From Vibrio navarrensis (lineage in GTDB: Bacteria; Pseudomonadota; Gammaproteobacteria; Enterobacterales; Vibrionaceae), in assembly GCF_015767675.1 (NCBI RefSeq), contig NZ_CP065217.1:1922001-1986000 (forward strand): a DNA stretch of 64,000 nt, in the 5' to 3' direction. The first letter of the stretch is position 1, and every line of letters starts with the position of its first letter. Under the pieces are notes generated by a model. That model saw only the letters and a list, made by a program, of their open reading frames with translations, was not told the origin of the DNA and did no database searches. Both the position numbers and the translations under genes were made by a program. Positions 1 through 8,170 of this stretch are shown piece by piece.

Positions 1-1018
1 ACATTTGACGTATGCGCGAAAGATTCTCTGCCGCATGCTGATAAGTAATGCGGCTATCATCTTCTCCCATCACACAATCCAGCCACCAATGCATACTCTC
101 TACACCCCAGTGACCACGACACAATTCGCCAAAACTAACCGGCGTCAGTTCCTTCGATGAGATGAAATACCGAATACCAAGACTTCCCGATGATTCACTA
201 TTCGACTTCTGGTAAGTTACTGCTATACATAATGTTTTTAAACCTTTCCAATCAACAGCAAAATCACCAAATTCTTGGGTAAATGGGACCGTGATGTAGG
301 TCCTTATCACCTTGCGACCACGTTTACCTGCCTCTTCTTGCTCTACTGCGTGAGACGAATATTCTGCCAATTTCTCAAAAGAAAAATGAGATTGAAAAAG
401 AGCATGTAAACGAGGTTGGTTATCCTTAACGGACATTAAATAGTCACCGCCTCTAAGAACAATATCTTCCGCTATGGCTCTTTGACATCCCATGGCATCT
501 AGGCTGATAACTCGGTCTTCAACTTGGATTAATTTCAATATCTGGGGAATTAACGTGATCTCATTCGATTTTTCATCCGTTTTCAACTGCCCTAGCACAA
601 GGCCAGTATCTACAGAATACGCGTTCACCATATGAGTTAAGCATTTGTTTTTACTATAATCATACGTACCTTTTAATGACTTGCCATCTATGGCAACATG
701 ATGGGTCACTAAGGATTTTTCTCGCCGAATATCATTACACCATCGAACGAAACACAATGAAAACTCATCTGGATCAATCAAACCCACTATTCGCGCCAAG
801 GTATCGTGACTAGGCACACCAGAAGAGTAGTCACTAAACTTACGAAACCAGGTTAAATTTTCCTCACCAAAGCCTTCGATTTCATCCCAAGTCTTCATTC
901 CGCACAGCATCGCTGTCACCACCTGGAACATCACTTCGAAGAAATTATAGGTCGATTTTCTTGCCTGACGAGTATCACTCAATATGCTAAAATGCTCTTT
1001 AAATTCGCTGTAATCCAT
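1..1018 (-). CDS. ISAs1-family transposase (3' end outside window)
   Basis: DDE transposase that moves the surrounding IS. The frame opens at the ATG at 1016-1018 and is uninterrupted to the window edge, 339 codons of an expected ~372 judged from copy 2. Visible landmarks are VAIDGKSLKGT (first catalytic Asp) and ISLDAMGCQ (second Asp) and, near the C-terminus, GVESMHWWLD with the catalytic Glu. This copy looks intact and could supply transposase for the disrupted copy at 57-59.7 kb. Confidence 0.93.
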   Translation of the reverse strand, partial: MDYSEFKEHFSILSDTRQARKSTYNFFEVMFQVVTAMLCGMKTWDEIEGFGEENLTWFRKFSDYSSGVPSHDTLARIVGLIDPDEFSLCFVRWCNDIRREKSLVTHHVAIDGKSLKGTYDYSKNKCLTHMVNAYSVDTGLVLGQLKTDEKSNEITLIPQILKLIQVEDRVISLDAMGCQRAIAEDIVLRGGDYLMSVKDNQPRLHALFQSHFSFEKLAEYSSHAVEQEEAGKRGRKVIRTYITVPFTQEFGDFAVDWKGLKTLCIAVTYQKSNSESSGSLGIRYFISSKELTPVSFGELCRGHWGVESMHWWLDCVMGEDDSRITYQHAAENLSRIRQM

Positions 1019-1144
1019 ATTCGTCTTATCCTGCTTTATTTTTAACAGTATAAGATCACGTCAAGATCGCTAATTCAATCTATTTCTAAAAATTTTATCC
1101 CGAAATTCGATAAAAAGGTGCGTCAATAACATGCGCGAACCCTG
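1..1144 (-). mobile_element. ISAs1-family insertion sequence, copy 1 (cut by window edge)
   Basis: The sequence matches the ISAs1 copy at 57179-59750, without the ISL3 insertion found there. Its right terminus, ending gcgaaccctg, lies at 1144, where homology to that copy stops. The left terminus is outside the window, so the target duplication cannot be read. It has inserted into the HNH-type cassette gene to its right. Confidence 0.93.
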
Positions 1145-1900
1145 ACCTACAACCCTAGTATGTTTGTTCCACTCAAGAGCCCAAAAAAAATCATTTTTCA
1201 CTGAACTCTTTTTGATAATAACTTTAAAATACCCGTCTGCTGTAACTACATTACAGAAGCAGTCCCAGTTTTTTGTCCTTTTAATTATTTCAATTATCTG
1301 CGGGTTCCCCCAATCTTGTTCTGGATAATGACCAAGCAACCAAAAACGCCCTGGTTCCAATGTGCTAATAGCGTTTTCGCATAATGGATTAACAGTAGTG
1401 ATGAGAGAAAAGAAACCTTGAATATGCATTAAAGCTAAGCTCTTAACGTAATCCCTATTCATTTGAGGGGGAGCGATTAGCCCTACACTCATATTGCTTT
1501 GAACAGCGAGGTCAAAGCTTGATGAAGAGTCTTTAACTAGGTGACCTTTTTTATCTGGGTGATAATCATTACTAGCTTTATGTATAGCTTGAACATCAAT
1601 ATCTCTATCATAGGTACGCGCAGATGAATTAAACAACGATACACTGGATATATGACGCTCAAAGTTCGACTTTTTATTGTTGCACACAACACATGCACGA
1701 AAGATAAAATTGAACGTAGTATCAGACAAACATCCTGAAGGTACAAAGTCTCTTGCGATCAAGTGTTCCTTGTTTGAGTCTACATTGCTTTTCAAACCAA
1801 TAACTTCGTTACAGTAAAGGCATCGCTGATTAGATTTCGCGAGTGATTTTCTGTACCAAGAAACTGGTTGTTTAGGCTTAAAATTATAAACTTGCACCAT
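1070..1900 (-). pseudogene. HNH-endonuclease-like cassette gene, 3' end replaced by ISAs1
   Basis: The frame has CLYC, then EHLIAR, then CVVCNNKKSNFE, the Cys-rich and His/Asn layout of HNH nucleases (about residues 27-80). The real start is the ATG at 1898-1900, which has AAAGGA about 7 nt upstream; the longer frame only reads back into the attC. From 1144 leftward the coding sequence is IS terminus, so the last ~25 residues (MLLTHLFIEF...) are foreign and the native C-terminus is lost. Whether the chimera is active is unknown. Substrate unknown; a defence or mobile-element role is only possible. Confidence 0.75.
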
Positions 1901-1912
1901 AATATCCTTTGC

Positions 1913-2039
1913 ACTTAACGCCGCGTTAAGGGGTGCAGGCACGCAATACAAAAGCTACCGCACAATGCCGTAACCACCAAACCCAACGCAAACTGAAAAT
2001 GCCACGCGTGCCAAATCCCACTTGAACGCTTTGTTATGC
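1913..2039 (-). repeat. attC 1 (arms GCGTT/AACGC)
   Basis: Cores ACTTAAC and GTTATGC; inner arms GGCACGC/GCGTGCC. Owned by the A1 cassette on its right. Confidence 0.95.
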
Positions 2040-2384
2040 TTAAGCTTCAATGGTTTACGTTTTACTAGAACCAAGATTAACTCGACTTTGATTTACAAAC
2101 AAAAGCCAAAACGTAGAAAACCGAAATGACTCATAGTTTTGAAAATCGGACTTTGAAATTTGGCCGCTAAAACTCAAAAACCTAAGATCAAATTGCTGAT
2201 TGAGCCAGCGCCCCCTAACCTCGCGCTTACCTGAAAATTGATTGAGGCAATTCTCTGAATTTCCAGCGCCAAAGAATTGATGTCCGGAAAACAGCGCTCA
2301 CAAATGCCAACTTGCCGAGAAACACAAAACTCACAAGCCAAGGGAACAAAGAAAAAACATAAACCACTGATTTTGCGTGATTAA
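2040..2384 (-). repeat. ORF-less cassette, family A copy 1
   Basis: Founder entry for family A: ~345 bp inserts that begin (+ strand) ttaagcttcaatg and end gtgattaagcat, with gattgaggcaa, ccagcgccaaag and cttgccgacaaac in fixed order. On the - strand many copies read a hydrophobic peptide (LCLSASWLQWALFSG), but no Shine-Dalgarno precedes it and the frame is broken in several copies. In this copy a run of five C near 2210 shifts that frame. I see no convincing gene; a structural or RNA role is open. Confidence 0.85.
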
Positions 2385-2512
2385 GCATAACGCCCAATTA
2401 AGGGGTGAACAACGCCACCACCCAACCTAACGCATTGTACCGTAAACACTAAATTTGAAGTAGAAGCAAAACCGCCAAGCGTTGGGAATCCCTCTTAAAT
2501 TGTTTGTTATAT
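2385..2512 (-). repeat. attC 2 (arms CAATT/AATTG)
   Basis: Cores GCATAAC and GTTATAT; inner arms CAACGC/GCGTTGGG. Owned by the GNAT cassette on its right; supplies that gene's stop. Confidence 0.95.
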
Positions 2513-3043
2513 GCCTGACCACTCTGTAGACAGAACTGACATTAGTACTTTATCGACAAATTCACCATTGCGAAAACCTGATTGTCGCATCACGCCCTCA
2601 TGTTGATAACCTGCATTTTCATAAGCCTTAATTGCACCGTAATTAAGAGAGCTTGCTGTAAGCTGAACTCTGTGCAAACCAAGAGTTCGTATAGCGTAAT
2701 CTGTTACGATTTTTGTTACTGATGTACCAAAACCCTTACCCCAGTAGCTTTTTTCTCCAATAAGAATGAAGTATTCACCGCTACGATTTAGAGTACTGAT
2801 CCCAGATATGCCAGCATATCCAAGTAGCTGATCATTCTCGTTACTACATATGCCAAAAGAGACATTTTTAGGGTTTGAATTTATGGATAACAGCCATTTT
2901 TCGATATCTGATTTTGATTGAGGGTACGCATATGAAGAAAGGCTATAAAGTGTAACTTCACGGTCACGAGACCACTTGTAAAATGCTTCCTTATCTTCCA
3001 CATCCAGTGAACGAAGATAGTAACCATCTAGTTCCAATTGCAT
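2507..3043 (-). CDS. GNAT family N-acetyltransferase (RimJ/RimL-like)
   Basis: 178 residues, normal for a RimJ/RimL-type GNAT that moves an acetyl group from acetyl-CoA to an amine. The acetyl-CoA loop reads YWGKGFGTS (about residues 97-105) and a YENAGYQHEGVMR segment follows, typical of motif B. Start ATG at 3041-3043 with AAGGG about 6 nt upstream. The stop TAA (2507-2509) is part of the attC core. Substrate unknown. Confidence 0.92.
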   Translation of the reverse strand: MQLELDGYYLRSLDVEDKEAFYKWSRDREVTLYSLSSYAYPQSKSDIEKWLLSINSNPKNVSFGICSNENDQLLGYAGISGISTLNRSGEYFILIGEKSYWGKGFGTSVTKIVTDYAIRTLGLHRVQLTASSLNYGAIKAYENAGYQHEGVMRQSGFRNGEFVDKVLMSVLSTEWSGI

Positions 3044-3069
3044 GATTTCCCTTATAATCTCCGATTGGC

Positions 3070-3196
3070 ATATAACGCCCGGCTAAGGGGTTGACAACGC
3101 ACTGCCGAACTCAAAAAACACACCGTAAACCCTGAATTTCAATTTTGCACTAAAGCCGCCACGCGTTGGCAATCCCTCTTGAGCCGTTTGTTATAA
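3070..3196 (-). repeat. attC 3 (arms GGCT/AGCC)
   Basis: Cores ATATAAC and GTTATAA; inner arms GACAACGC/GCGTTGGC. Owned by the P-loop kinase cassette. Confidence 0.95.
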
Positions 3197-3682
3197 GCGT
3201 GGTTGAGTATCCCTATGAACCCAAACAACATTTTCATTCGACGCTGGTGTTTCAAACCAAGACCAGAACAATTTCAACATTTCAGGTGTAATTTCATACG
3301 ATTTGCCATCCAAATCTGAATTACGTGAAAGTGCCCTTTGTTGGCATGTTTCGAAGGGAACATCAAGATAATGAACTTCACTCTCAACACCCACCTCTGA
3401 TGCCCAACCAGTAAAAGTTTCTCGGTCAGCTTTGCGCCAAAAACCAAAATCGAAAATAACTGGGACACCAAGAGCAAAAAGCTGGCGAGCAGAGTCTTTG
3501 AATAAGTCTTGAAGCGCAGCCAAACGGCTATCGAAGACTTCACGCTCCATATATTCACCATATAAAGGAATCATCCATTCATCGATGGAGAAACGAAAGG
3601 CTCCATGTTTATTTGCAAGCTTCTTAGAGTAGGTAGTTTTACCCGAACCAATAAAGCCACATACGAAATAGATTTTGGTCAT
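3191..3682 (-). CDS. P-loop NTPase / small-molecule kinase-like protein
   Basis: 163 residues with an N-terminal Walker A, GFIGSGKTT (residues 9-17), followed by SIDEW and FDFGFW strands as in the AAA_33/zeta-toxin/phosphotransferase-like kinases. It should bind ATP and may phosphorylate a small molecule; the substrate cannot be told. Start ATG at 3680-3682 has AGAGGA upstream. The TAA stop lies in the attC core. No antitoxin partner is present in the cassette, which argues against a zeta toxin. Confidence 0.82.
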   Translation of the reverse strand: MTKIYFVCGFIGSGKTTYSKKLANKHGAFRFSIDEWMIPLYGEYMEREVFDSRLAALQDLFKDSARQLFALGVPVIFDFGFWRKADRETFTGWASEVGVESEVHYLDVPFETCQQRALSRNSDLDGKSYEITPEMLKLFWSWFETPASNENVVWVHRDTQPRL

Positions 3683-3696
3683 AATTCCTCTTTAGC

Positions 3697-3822
3697 TTAT
3701 AACGCCCGCTTAAGGGGCAGACAACGCTACTACCAACTTTCCGCATAACACCGTAATCACAAAAACCAACGCATAGTAAAAATGCCGCGCGTTGGCTGTC
3801 CCTCTTGAAGCGTTTGTTATGG
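3697..3822 (-). repeat. attC 4 (arms CGCTT/AAGCG)
   Basis: Cores TTATAAC and GTTATGG; inner arms GACAACGC/GCGTTGGC. Owned by the nucleotidyltransferase cassette. Confidence 0.95.
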
Positions 3823-4353
3823 CGCAATTCTCAAGTTAGGCCATATAACTAACCAACCCTTTGACTTTACTCGATTTTCGAAGGTTCCATATGCTCGTTT
3901 AGGATTATGTGTGATTAAACCTTGAAATAAACTCTCGAAACCAAAGGCTGATATACATTCATAATGATCGTGCTCGACTTTTCTCACTGCTACCGCCGTT
4001 TCTTTTTCAGGCCAATAGCTCATGGCATCCAGTGTGCTTTGGTAAGGATCGTCGCCATTTTGTAAGTGCATCTTGGCTTGATTTTTCACTTGCCAATTGA
4101 TCTGGGGCATTTGCTCCGATAACTTGAGTTCAAGTGATTTTTCATAATCTGAATCGACACAATCAGCATCGAAGAAAATGACATCAATATCGTTTAATGG
4201 CGTCGGCTTTACGTTGCGATGTAAAAAGTCCCAGACAAGGTTTCGCACAAAACCTGCGGCTATGTAGCACTGAGGCAATTCAAGCTGGTAAACACATTCC
4301 AGTGCTTCAAATCGAACGGGATCTTTTCTAACTAAATCAACGATAGTATCCAT
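3817..4353 (-). CDS. nucleotidyltransferase family protein (COG3575/DUF925-like)
   Basis: 178 residues. CYIAAGFVRNLVWD (about 29-42) and LNDIDVIFFD (about 53-62) match the metal-binding nucleotidyltransferase fold of this family, whose target is not known. Start ATG at 4351-4353 with AAGGTG about 6 nt upstream. The stop TAA is formed by the attC core. No HEPN or other partner in the cassette, so it is a lone gene rather than a MNT/HEPN pair. Confidence 0.85.
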   Translation of the reverse strand: MDTIVDLVRKDPVRFEALECVYQLELPQCYIAAGFVRNLVWDFLHRNVKPTPLNDIDVIFFDADCVDSDYEKSLELKLSEQMPQINWQVKNQAKMHLQNGDDPYQSTLDAMSYWPEKETAVAVRKVEHDHYECISAFGFESLFQGLITHNPKRAYGTFENRVKSKGWLVIWPNLRIAP

Positions 4354-4366
4354 TTTTCACCTTGCG

Positions 4367-4494
4367 CCATAACGCCCGGCTAAGGGGTTGACAACGCACC
4401 GCCGAACTCAAAAAAACACACTGTAAACACTGAACTTCAATTTTACACTAAAGTCGCCACGCGTTGGCAATCCCTCTTGAGCCGTTTGTTAGCT
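4367..4494 (-). repeat. attC 5 (arms GGCT/AGCC)
   Basis: Cores CCATAAC and GTTAGCT; inner arms GACAACGC/GCGTTGGC. Owned by the yefM-yoeB cassette. Confidence 0.95.
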
Positions 4495-4514
4495 GCCTGA
4501 CGATAAAGCCTAAA

Positions 4515-4778
4515 TTAATAGTGATAACGGCAAGAAATAATCGTGATAGCACTATCATCAACCGCATAAACTAACCTATTCGCATCGCCTATTCGTCGCG
4601 ACCAAAAACCAGATAAGTTTTCTTTTAGTGGCTCAGGTTTACCTATGCCCTCGAAAGGAGAACGCTTAGCATCCGTGATGAGTTTATTTATACGTTTAAG
4701 TGTTTTCTTGTCTTGCGTCTGCCAATAAACATAATCATTCCAAGATTCATCAGTCCAAGATAATAAACGACTACTCAT
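4515..4778 (-). CDS. yoeB: YoeB-type ribosome-dependent mRNA endonuclease toxin
   Basis: 87 residues, typical for YoeB. The family cuts mRNA in the ribosomal A site. Visible signatures are SWNDYVYWQ near the N-terminus, KPEPLKENLSGFWSRRI in the middle (with the conserved Glu and Arg) and the C-terminal SCRYHY with the His-Tyr pair. The start overlaps the end of yefM by 8 bp, so the two are translationally coupled with the antitoxin first. Confidence 0.96.
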   Translation of the reverse strand: MSSRLLSWTDESWNDYVYWQTQDKKTLKRINKLITDAKRSPFEGIGKPEPLKENLSGFWSRRIGDANRLVYAVDDSAITIISCRYHY

Positions 4779-5025
4779 CGATTAAATCTCTTTGGCTCGC
4801 CTTACCCGCTTTAAATTGAGCAATTGAACGATGTAAGTGCTCAGCATTTGCCGGAGAACGAAGTAAATGAACCGTTTCCATTAAGCTATTGTAATAATCC
4901 AGTGACATAACAACGGCATCTTCAGAATCACGACGTGTGATCACGGTTGTATCTGCGTCATTAACAACAGCATCCAAAACGCTCTTCAAGCTATTTCTAG
5001 CTTCTGTAAAAGATACAATTCTCAT
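4771..5025 (-). CDS. yefM: YefM-type antitoxin
   Basis: 84 residues. N-terminal ARNSLKSVLDAV...TVITRRD is the Phd/YefM DNA-binding domain; the C-terminal part should wrap and neutralise YoeB. ATG at 5023-5025 follows GGAGG. YefM-YoeB normally represses its own promoter, and two TGTACA motifs lie just upstream. Having its own promoter is unusual for a cassette and fits a stabilising role in the array. Confidence 0.96.
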   Translation of the reverse strand: MRIVSFTEARNSLKSVLDAVVNDADTTVITRRDSEDAVVMSLDYYNSLMETVHLLRSPANAEHLHRSIAQFKAGKASQRDLIDE

Positions 5026-5036
5026 AAAACCTCCAC

Positions 5037-5044
5037 ATGTACAT
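5037..5044. promoter_or_regulatory. proximal YefM operator-like palindrome (ATGTACAT)
   Basis: Perfect 8-bp palindrome just upstream of the yefM Shine-Dalgarno. YefM operators in E. coli are built on TGTACA; the role here is inferred from that. Confidence 0.6.
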
Positions 5045-5055
5045 TTAATGAGACA

Positions 5056-5084
5056 AGTATATGACTAAAAAACCAACTTGTACA
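5056..5084 (-). promoter_or_regulatory. yefM-yoeB promoter with second TGTACA in the -35
   Basis: Reading leftward, TGTACA (5079-5084) is 17 bp from TATACT (5056-5061), a good -10. The -35 hexamer is itself the second TGTACA operator motif, so YefM binding would block RNA polymerase directly. Confidence 0.65.
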
Positions 5085-5111
5085 GCTAATGGAACATGCG
5101 AACTTGTAAGC

Positions 5112-5240
5112 AGCTAACGCCCGCCTAAGGGGCTGGCAACGCATTACCACTAAACTCAACCACAGCAACTGCAACCACCGCGGCTCATTGGGACTGGAAA
5201 CGCCACGCGTTGACAGTCCCTCTTGAGGCGTTTGTTAGGC
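5112..5240 (-). repeat. attC 6, canonical VCR type (arms CGCCT/AGGCG)
   Basis: Cores AGCTAAC and GTTAGGC; the 129-bp site reads almost exactly as the V. cholerae repeat, with GCGTTGACAGTCCC in its right arm. Owned by the GNAT cassette on its right. Confidence 0.97.
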
Positions 5241-5717
5241 ACAGGATGCACGCTGTAGCACCCATTTTTCCAATTTTTCATTGTCGCTATCAACCACAAA
5301 ACCAATGAAAACAAAGTTGTTGGCTCGTACGACATTCAACGAAGCGAGGTTCGCCGATGAAATCAAAGCCACAACACTTTCAATTGAATCCATATTAAAC
5401 GCTAACTGACAAAGTTGATTGACTGCCAATTTTGCAAATCCTCGACCTTGTTTATAAGGCGAAACATTGTATCCAATTTCAACTTCACCATCTTGAGGTT
5501 CATCTTTGAAGCCACAGAAACCAACGACATTATTGTCCACTGACATCATGTAGGGTAATGACCAAATTTCAGCTTTTGAGTTTTGGAGCTGCTCATAAGA
5601 ACGAATCAGAACATGCTTTGGTGGCACAGCCCCTTCACAAAACGTCAATTCTGAGTCAAGGCAAATATGGTCGAGCAAGCATTTAACATGGCGCTGATTT
5701 AACTGTTGTAGTTCCAA
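5235..5717 (-). CDS. GNAT family N-acetyltransferase
   Basis: 160 residues. VEIGYNVSPYKQGRGFAKLAV (about residues 80-99) is the beta4/acetyl-CoA loop of GNATs, and NVVRANNFVFIGF is the later motif. The start is a TTG (5715-5717) with GGGTGG a few nt upstream; no in-frame ATG precedes it. Stop TAA lies in the attC core. Substrate unknown. Confidence 0.88.
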   Translation of the reverse strand: MELQQLNQRHVKCLLDHICLDSELTFCEGAVPPKHVLIRSYEQLQNSKAEIWSLPYMMSVDNNVVGFCGFKDEPQDGEVEIGYNVSPYKQGRGFAKLAVNQLCQLAFNMDSIESVVALISSANLASLNVVRANNFVFIGFVVDSDNEKLEKWVLQRASCA

Positions 5718-5730
5718 TTTTCCACCCTGT

Positions 5731-5856
5731 GCCTAACGCCTTGTTAAGGGGTGAGCAACGCAATACCAAAGCTGCCGCATACCACCTTAACCACTAAAAC
5801 TAACGCATAGTAAAAATGCCACGCGTTGCGAATCCCTCTTGAACAATTTGTTAGCT
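5731..5856 (-). repeat. attC 7 (arms TTGTT/AACAA)
   Basis: Cores GCCTAAC and GTTAGCT; inner arms GCAACGC/GCGTTGC. Owned by the 7629-7970 gene, from which it is now separated by an IS. Confidence 0.95.
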
Positions 5857-5860
5857 TGAT

Positions 5861-7621
5861 CCGTCATTCCGCAGCTAATTCCAGAATTTAAATAGTGTGA
5901 TCTGGCGATCAGTTTTTCATAAAAACCACGACACCATCTTGACCGCGATCGACAGTTTTGATCTATTACTGCTATTTGACGGTCTCAAAATATGTCTACC
6001 CATCCTGTTATTAAACGCTTAGATCACCTTGGTCTCATTGCCGCCTTTTGTCACGAAATTGGCCTGCCACGGATGATAGATGCCGTTATCCCAAAATATT
6101 CTGACCACAATGTTTCTCATGGTGACGCGGTATTGGCCATGCTCCTAAATGGACTTGGCTTTCATAGCAGAACACTGCACATGTTCTCGGACTTTTTTAA
6201 GACCAAGCCTGTGTCTAAGCTACTCGCCAAAGACATTGAAGCACACCACCTTACTGATGATGTACTAGGCCGCACCTTAGATGCTCTATACGAAGCCGAT
6301 GTCTCAGCGCTCTATCAGGTTATTGCTGAGCGTGTTGTTGATAAACTGGGCTTGACGACGGATTCTGTTCATCTTGATATCACTAGCTTCCACGTTGATG
6401 GTGAGTATGCACAAGATGAAAACACCAACGTCATTAAGCTTGTAAGAGGCTACAGTCGGGATCATAGGCCAGAGCTTAACCAAGTGGTGCTTGAACTCAT
6501 CTGTGAAAACCAAGCAGGTATTCCTGTTTACATGCAAGCACTGAGTGGCAACACCAATGATGCCAAGGCATTCGCTGAAGTCACTAAAAGACACATACAT
6601 TGCCTAAAAGCCGCGCAAAATAGTCGTTACTTTATCGCTGATGCCGCCTTGTACACCGAAGAAAGCATCTCCTCGCTAGATGAGCAAAATCAAAAGTTCA
6701 TTACCCGTGTACCCATGACCATCAAGCTCGCAAAACAAGCACTGTTTGCGCTAGAGCCAGAGCAATTAATCGCTATTGATGATGGCTACTCAGGATGTTG
6801 GATAGACTCGGATTACGGAAAGGTCAATCAACGTTGGTTGCTCGTTCACAGTGAACAGGCCACCAAGCGGGAAGAAATCACTTTCTTCAAGAACTTAGAG
6901 AAAAACATAGCAAAAGAAATCAAAGCGTTGGAAAAGCTAAGTAAAAAACCATTCGCTTGTGAAGTTGACGCAGAATTAGCGTTTAACGATTTCAAGAAAC
7001 AATCTGACTTACTAGGGTTTGAACAAGGCACTCTCATCAAACTGCCGACTTACTCTCATTCGGGCCGCCCAAAGACAGATGAAGCACCGACAGGATACCA
7101 ATACTTTATCGAAGCCGCTCCCTTCACCGACCTAGAAAAAGTAAAACTGGCTAAGCTCAAAGTAGGCATGTTTATCCTCGCGACAAATGACACCGACAAT
7201 GAAGAACTCACCATGACGGCTCTTCTAGCACATTACAAATCGCAACAAAAAGTCGAGCGCGGCTTCCGCTTTCTAAAAAGCCCTGAATTTTTAACCTCTT
7301 CCATCTTCTTGAAAAAGCCTGAACGCATTGAAGCGTTGCTAATGATAATGACGTTGAGCTTGCTTGTTTACGCCAGTTTAGAACACAAAATCAGAGAGCA
7401 ACTCGCACAAACCGAAGCGTTCTTCCCAAGTATGGTAAAGAACAAGACGACCTCCAGACCGACGGCACGTTGGGTCTTCTTGCAATTCGAAGGCATAGAT
7501 ACGCTAGAGATTAACGGCCAACGGTTCATCACTGGACTTCAAGATCACCAAACACAACTACTCAAATTACTCGGTAGATTCTATGAGGTAGTTTATTCCT
7601 AAATTAGCTGCGGAATGTCGG
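5861..7621 (+). mobile_element. IS1634-family insertion sequence, complete (1761 bp)
   Basis: Terminal inverted repeats: ccgtcattccgcagctaatt at the left and its near-perfect complement ending at 7621. A 6-bp duplication, CTTGAT, flanks it (5855-5860 and 7622-7627). It sits between attC 7 and the stop codon of that cassette's gene, so it broke the cassette without breaking the gene. The intact ends and duplication suggest recent insertion. Confidence 0.95.
5992..7602 (+). CDS. IS1634-family transposase
   Basis: 536 residues, full length for the family. The N-terminal ~110 residues match the DUF4277-type domain. VHLDITSFHVDG (about 127-138) has the first catalytic Asp, FIADAALY (about 215) the second, and QQKVERGFRFLKSP (about 415-430) the catalytic Glu. 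The gene reads opposite to the cassettes and fills the IS. No frameshift seen. Confidence 0.95.
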   Translation: MSTHPVIKRLDHLGLIAAFCHEIGLPRMIDAVIPKYSDHNVSHGDAVLAMLLNGLGFHSRTLHMFSDFFKTKPVSKLLAKDIEAHHLTDDVLGRTLDALYEADVSALYQVIAERVVDKLGLTTDSVHLDITSFHVDGEYAQDENTNVIKLVRGYSRDHRPELNQVVLELICENQAGIPVYMQALSGNTNDAKAFAEVTKRHIHCLKAAQNSRYFIADAALYTEESISSLDEQNQKFITRVPMTIKLAKQALFALEPEQLIAIDDGYSGCWIDSDYGKVNQRWLLVHSEQATKREEITFFKNLEKNIAKEIKALEKLSKKPFACEVDAELAFNDFKKQSDLLGFEQGTLIKLPTYSHSGRPKTDEAPTGYQYFIEAAPFTDLEKVKLAKLKVGMFILATNDTDNEELTMTALLAHYKSQQKVERGFRFLKSPEFLTSSIFLKKPERIEALLMIMTLSLLVYASLEHKIREQLAQTEAFFPSMVKNKTTSRPTARWVFLQFEGIDTLEINGQRFITGLQDHQTQLLKLLGRFYEVVYS

Positions 7622-7628
7622 CTTGATA

Positions 7629-7970
7629 TTAACCGGCTCTTTGATACCTTCCATACAGCCATAAACCTAGCAACACTAAACTAGGTAAATACCAAGACAT
7701 CGAAGGGTCATTGTACTTATTGACCAAAAGGTGTACAAAATTAATAAACAAAGTTAATTCACATGCTATGTAACTAACAAATAATGTTTTTAGCCATTCT
7801 AAAAGCTTTTCAGTATTTGATTTAAACCATACCTGTTCGTCCAATATAAAGGTCAAAGACACAAGAAACGCAACAAACACGCAAACTATTCGAAGCGGAT
7901 TTACTTCAAAAAGGTCTATTGATACATTCAATAGAAAGTTACTTAGCAGAAGTAGTTGAAGAAGTGGCAT
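7629..7970 (-). CDS. hypothetical membrane protein
   Basis: 113 residues, not recognised. Hydrophobic segments at about residues 2-17, 26-43, 63-83 and 92-106 suggest three or four membrane helices. Start ATG at 7968-7970 has AGAGGAC about 6 nt upstream. The stop is 7 bp from the IS1634 element, which lies between the gene and its attC (site 7). Confidence 0.7.
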   Translation of the reverse strand: MPLLQLLLLSNFLLNVSIDLFEVNPLRIVCVFVAFLVSLTFILDEQVWFKSNTEKLLEWLKTLFVSYIACELTLFINFVHLLVNKYNDPSMSWYLPSLVLLGLWLYGRYQRAG

Positions 7971-8043
7971 CCCGTCCTCTTTGCAAAAGGGCTTATATTA
8001 AGTTCACCAGTTGTGGTTTTCTTGGTTGGAAATTTCGATAGCA

Positions 8044-8170
8044 AGCTAACGCCGCGTTAAGGGGTGAATGCCGCATAAACCAAGCTTCCGCAGGCCACTT
8101 TCACCACCAAAACTCACTGCAAACCAAAAATGCCACGCGGCATGAATCCCTCTTTAACGCTTTGTTATGT
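8044..8170 (-). repeat. attC 8 (arms GCGTT/AACGC)
   Basis: Cores AGCTAAC and GTTATGT; inner arms ATGCCGC/GCGGCAT. Owned by the 8154-8762 gene, whose last codons lie inside it. Confidence 0.95.

Noticed and set aside
1901..1951. N-terminal extension MYCVPAPLNAAL of the HNH frame, and the same at 8763-8825, 55350-55394 and 56008-56349
   Set aside because: It is translation of the attC arm; a better start with Shine-Dalgarno lies just inside each cassette.
3191..3682. Zeta-type toxin
   Set aside because: Has the P-loop but no epsilon-like antitoxin beside it and only partial similarity; called a P-loop kinase-like protein.
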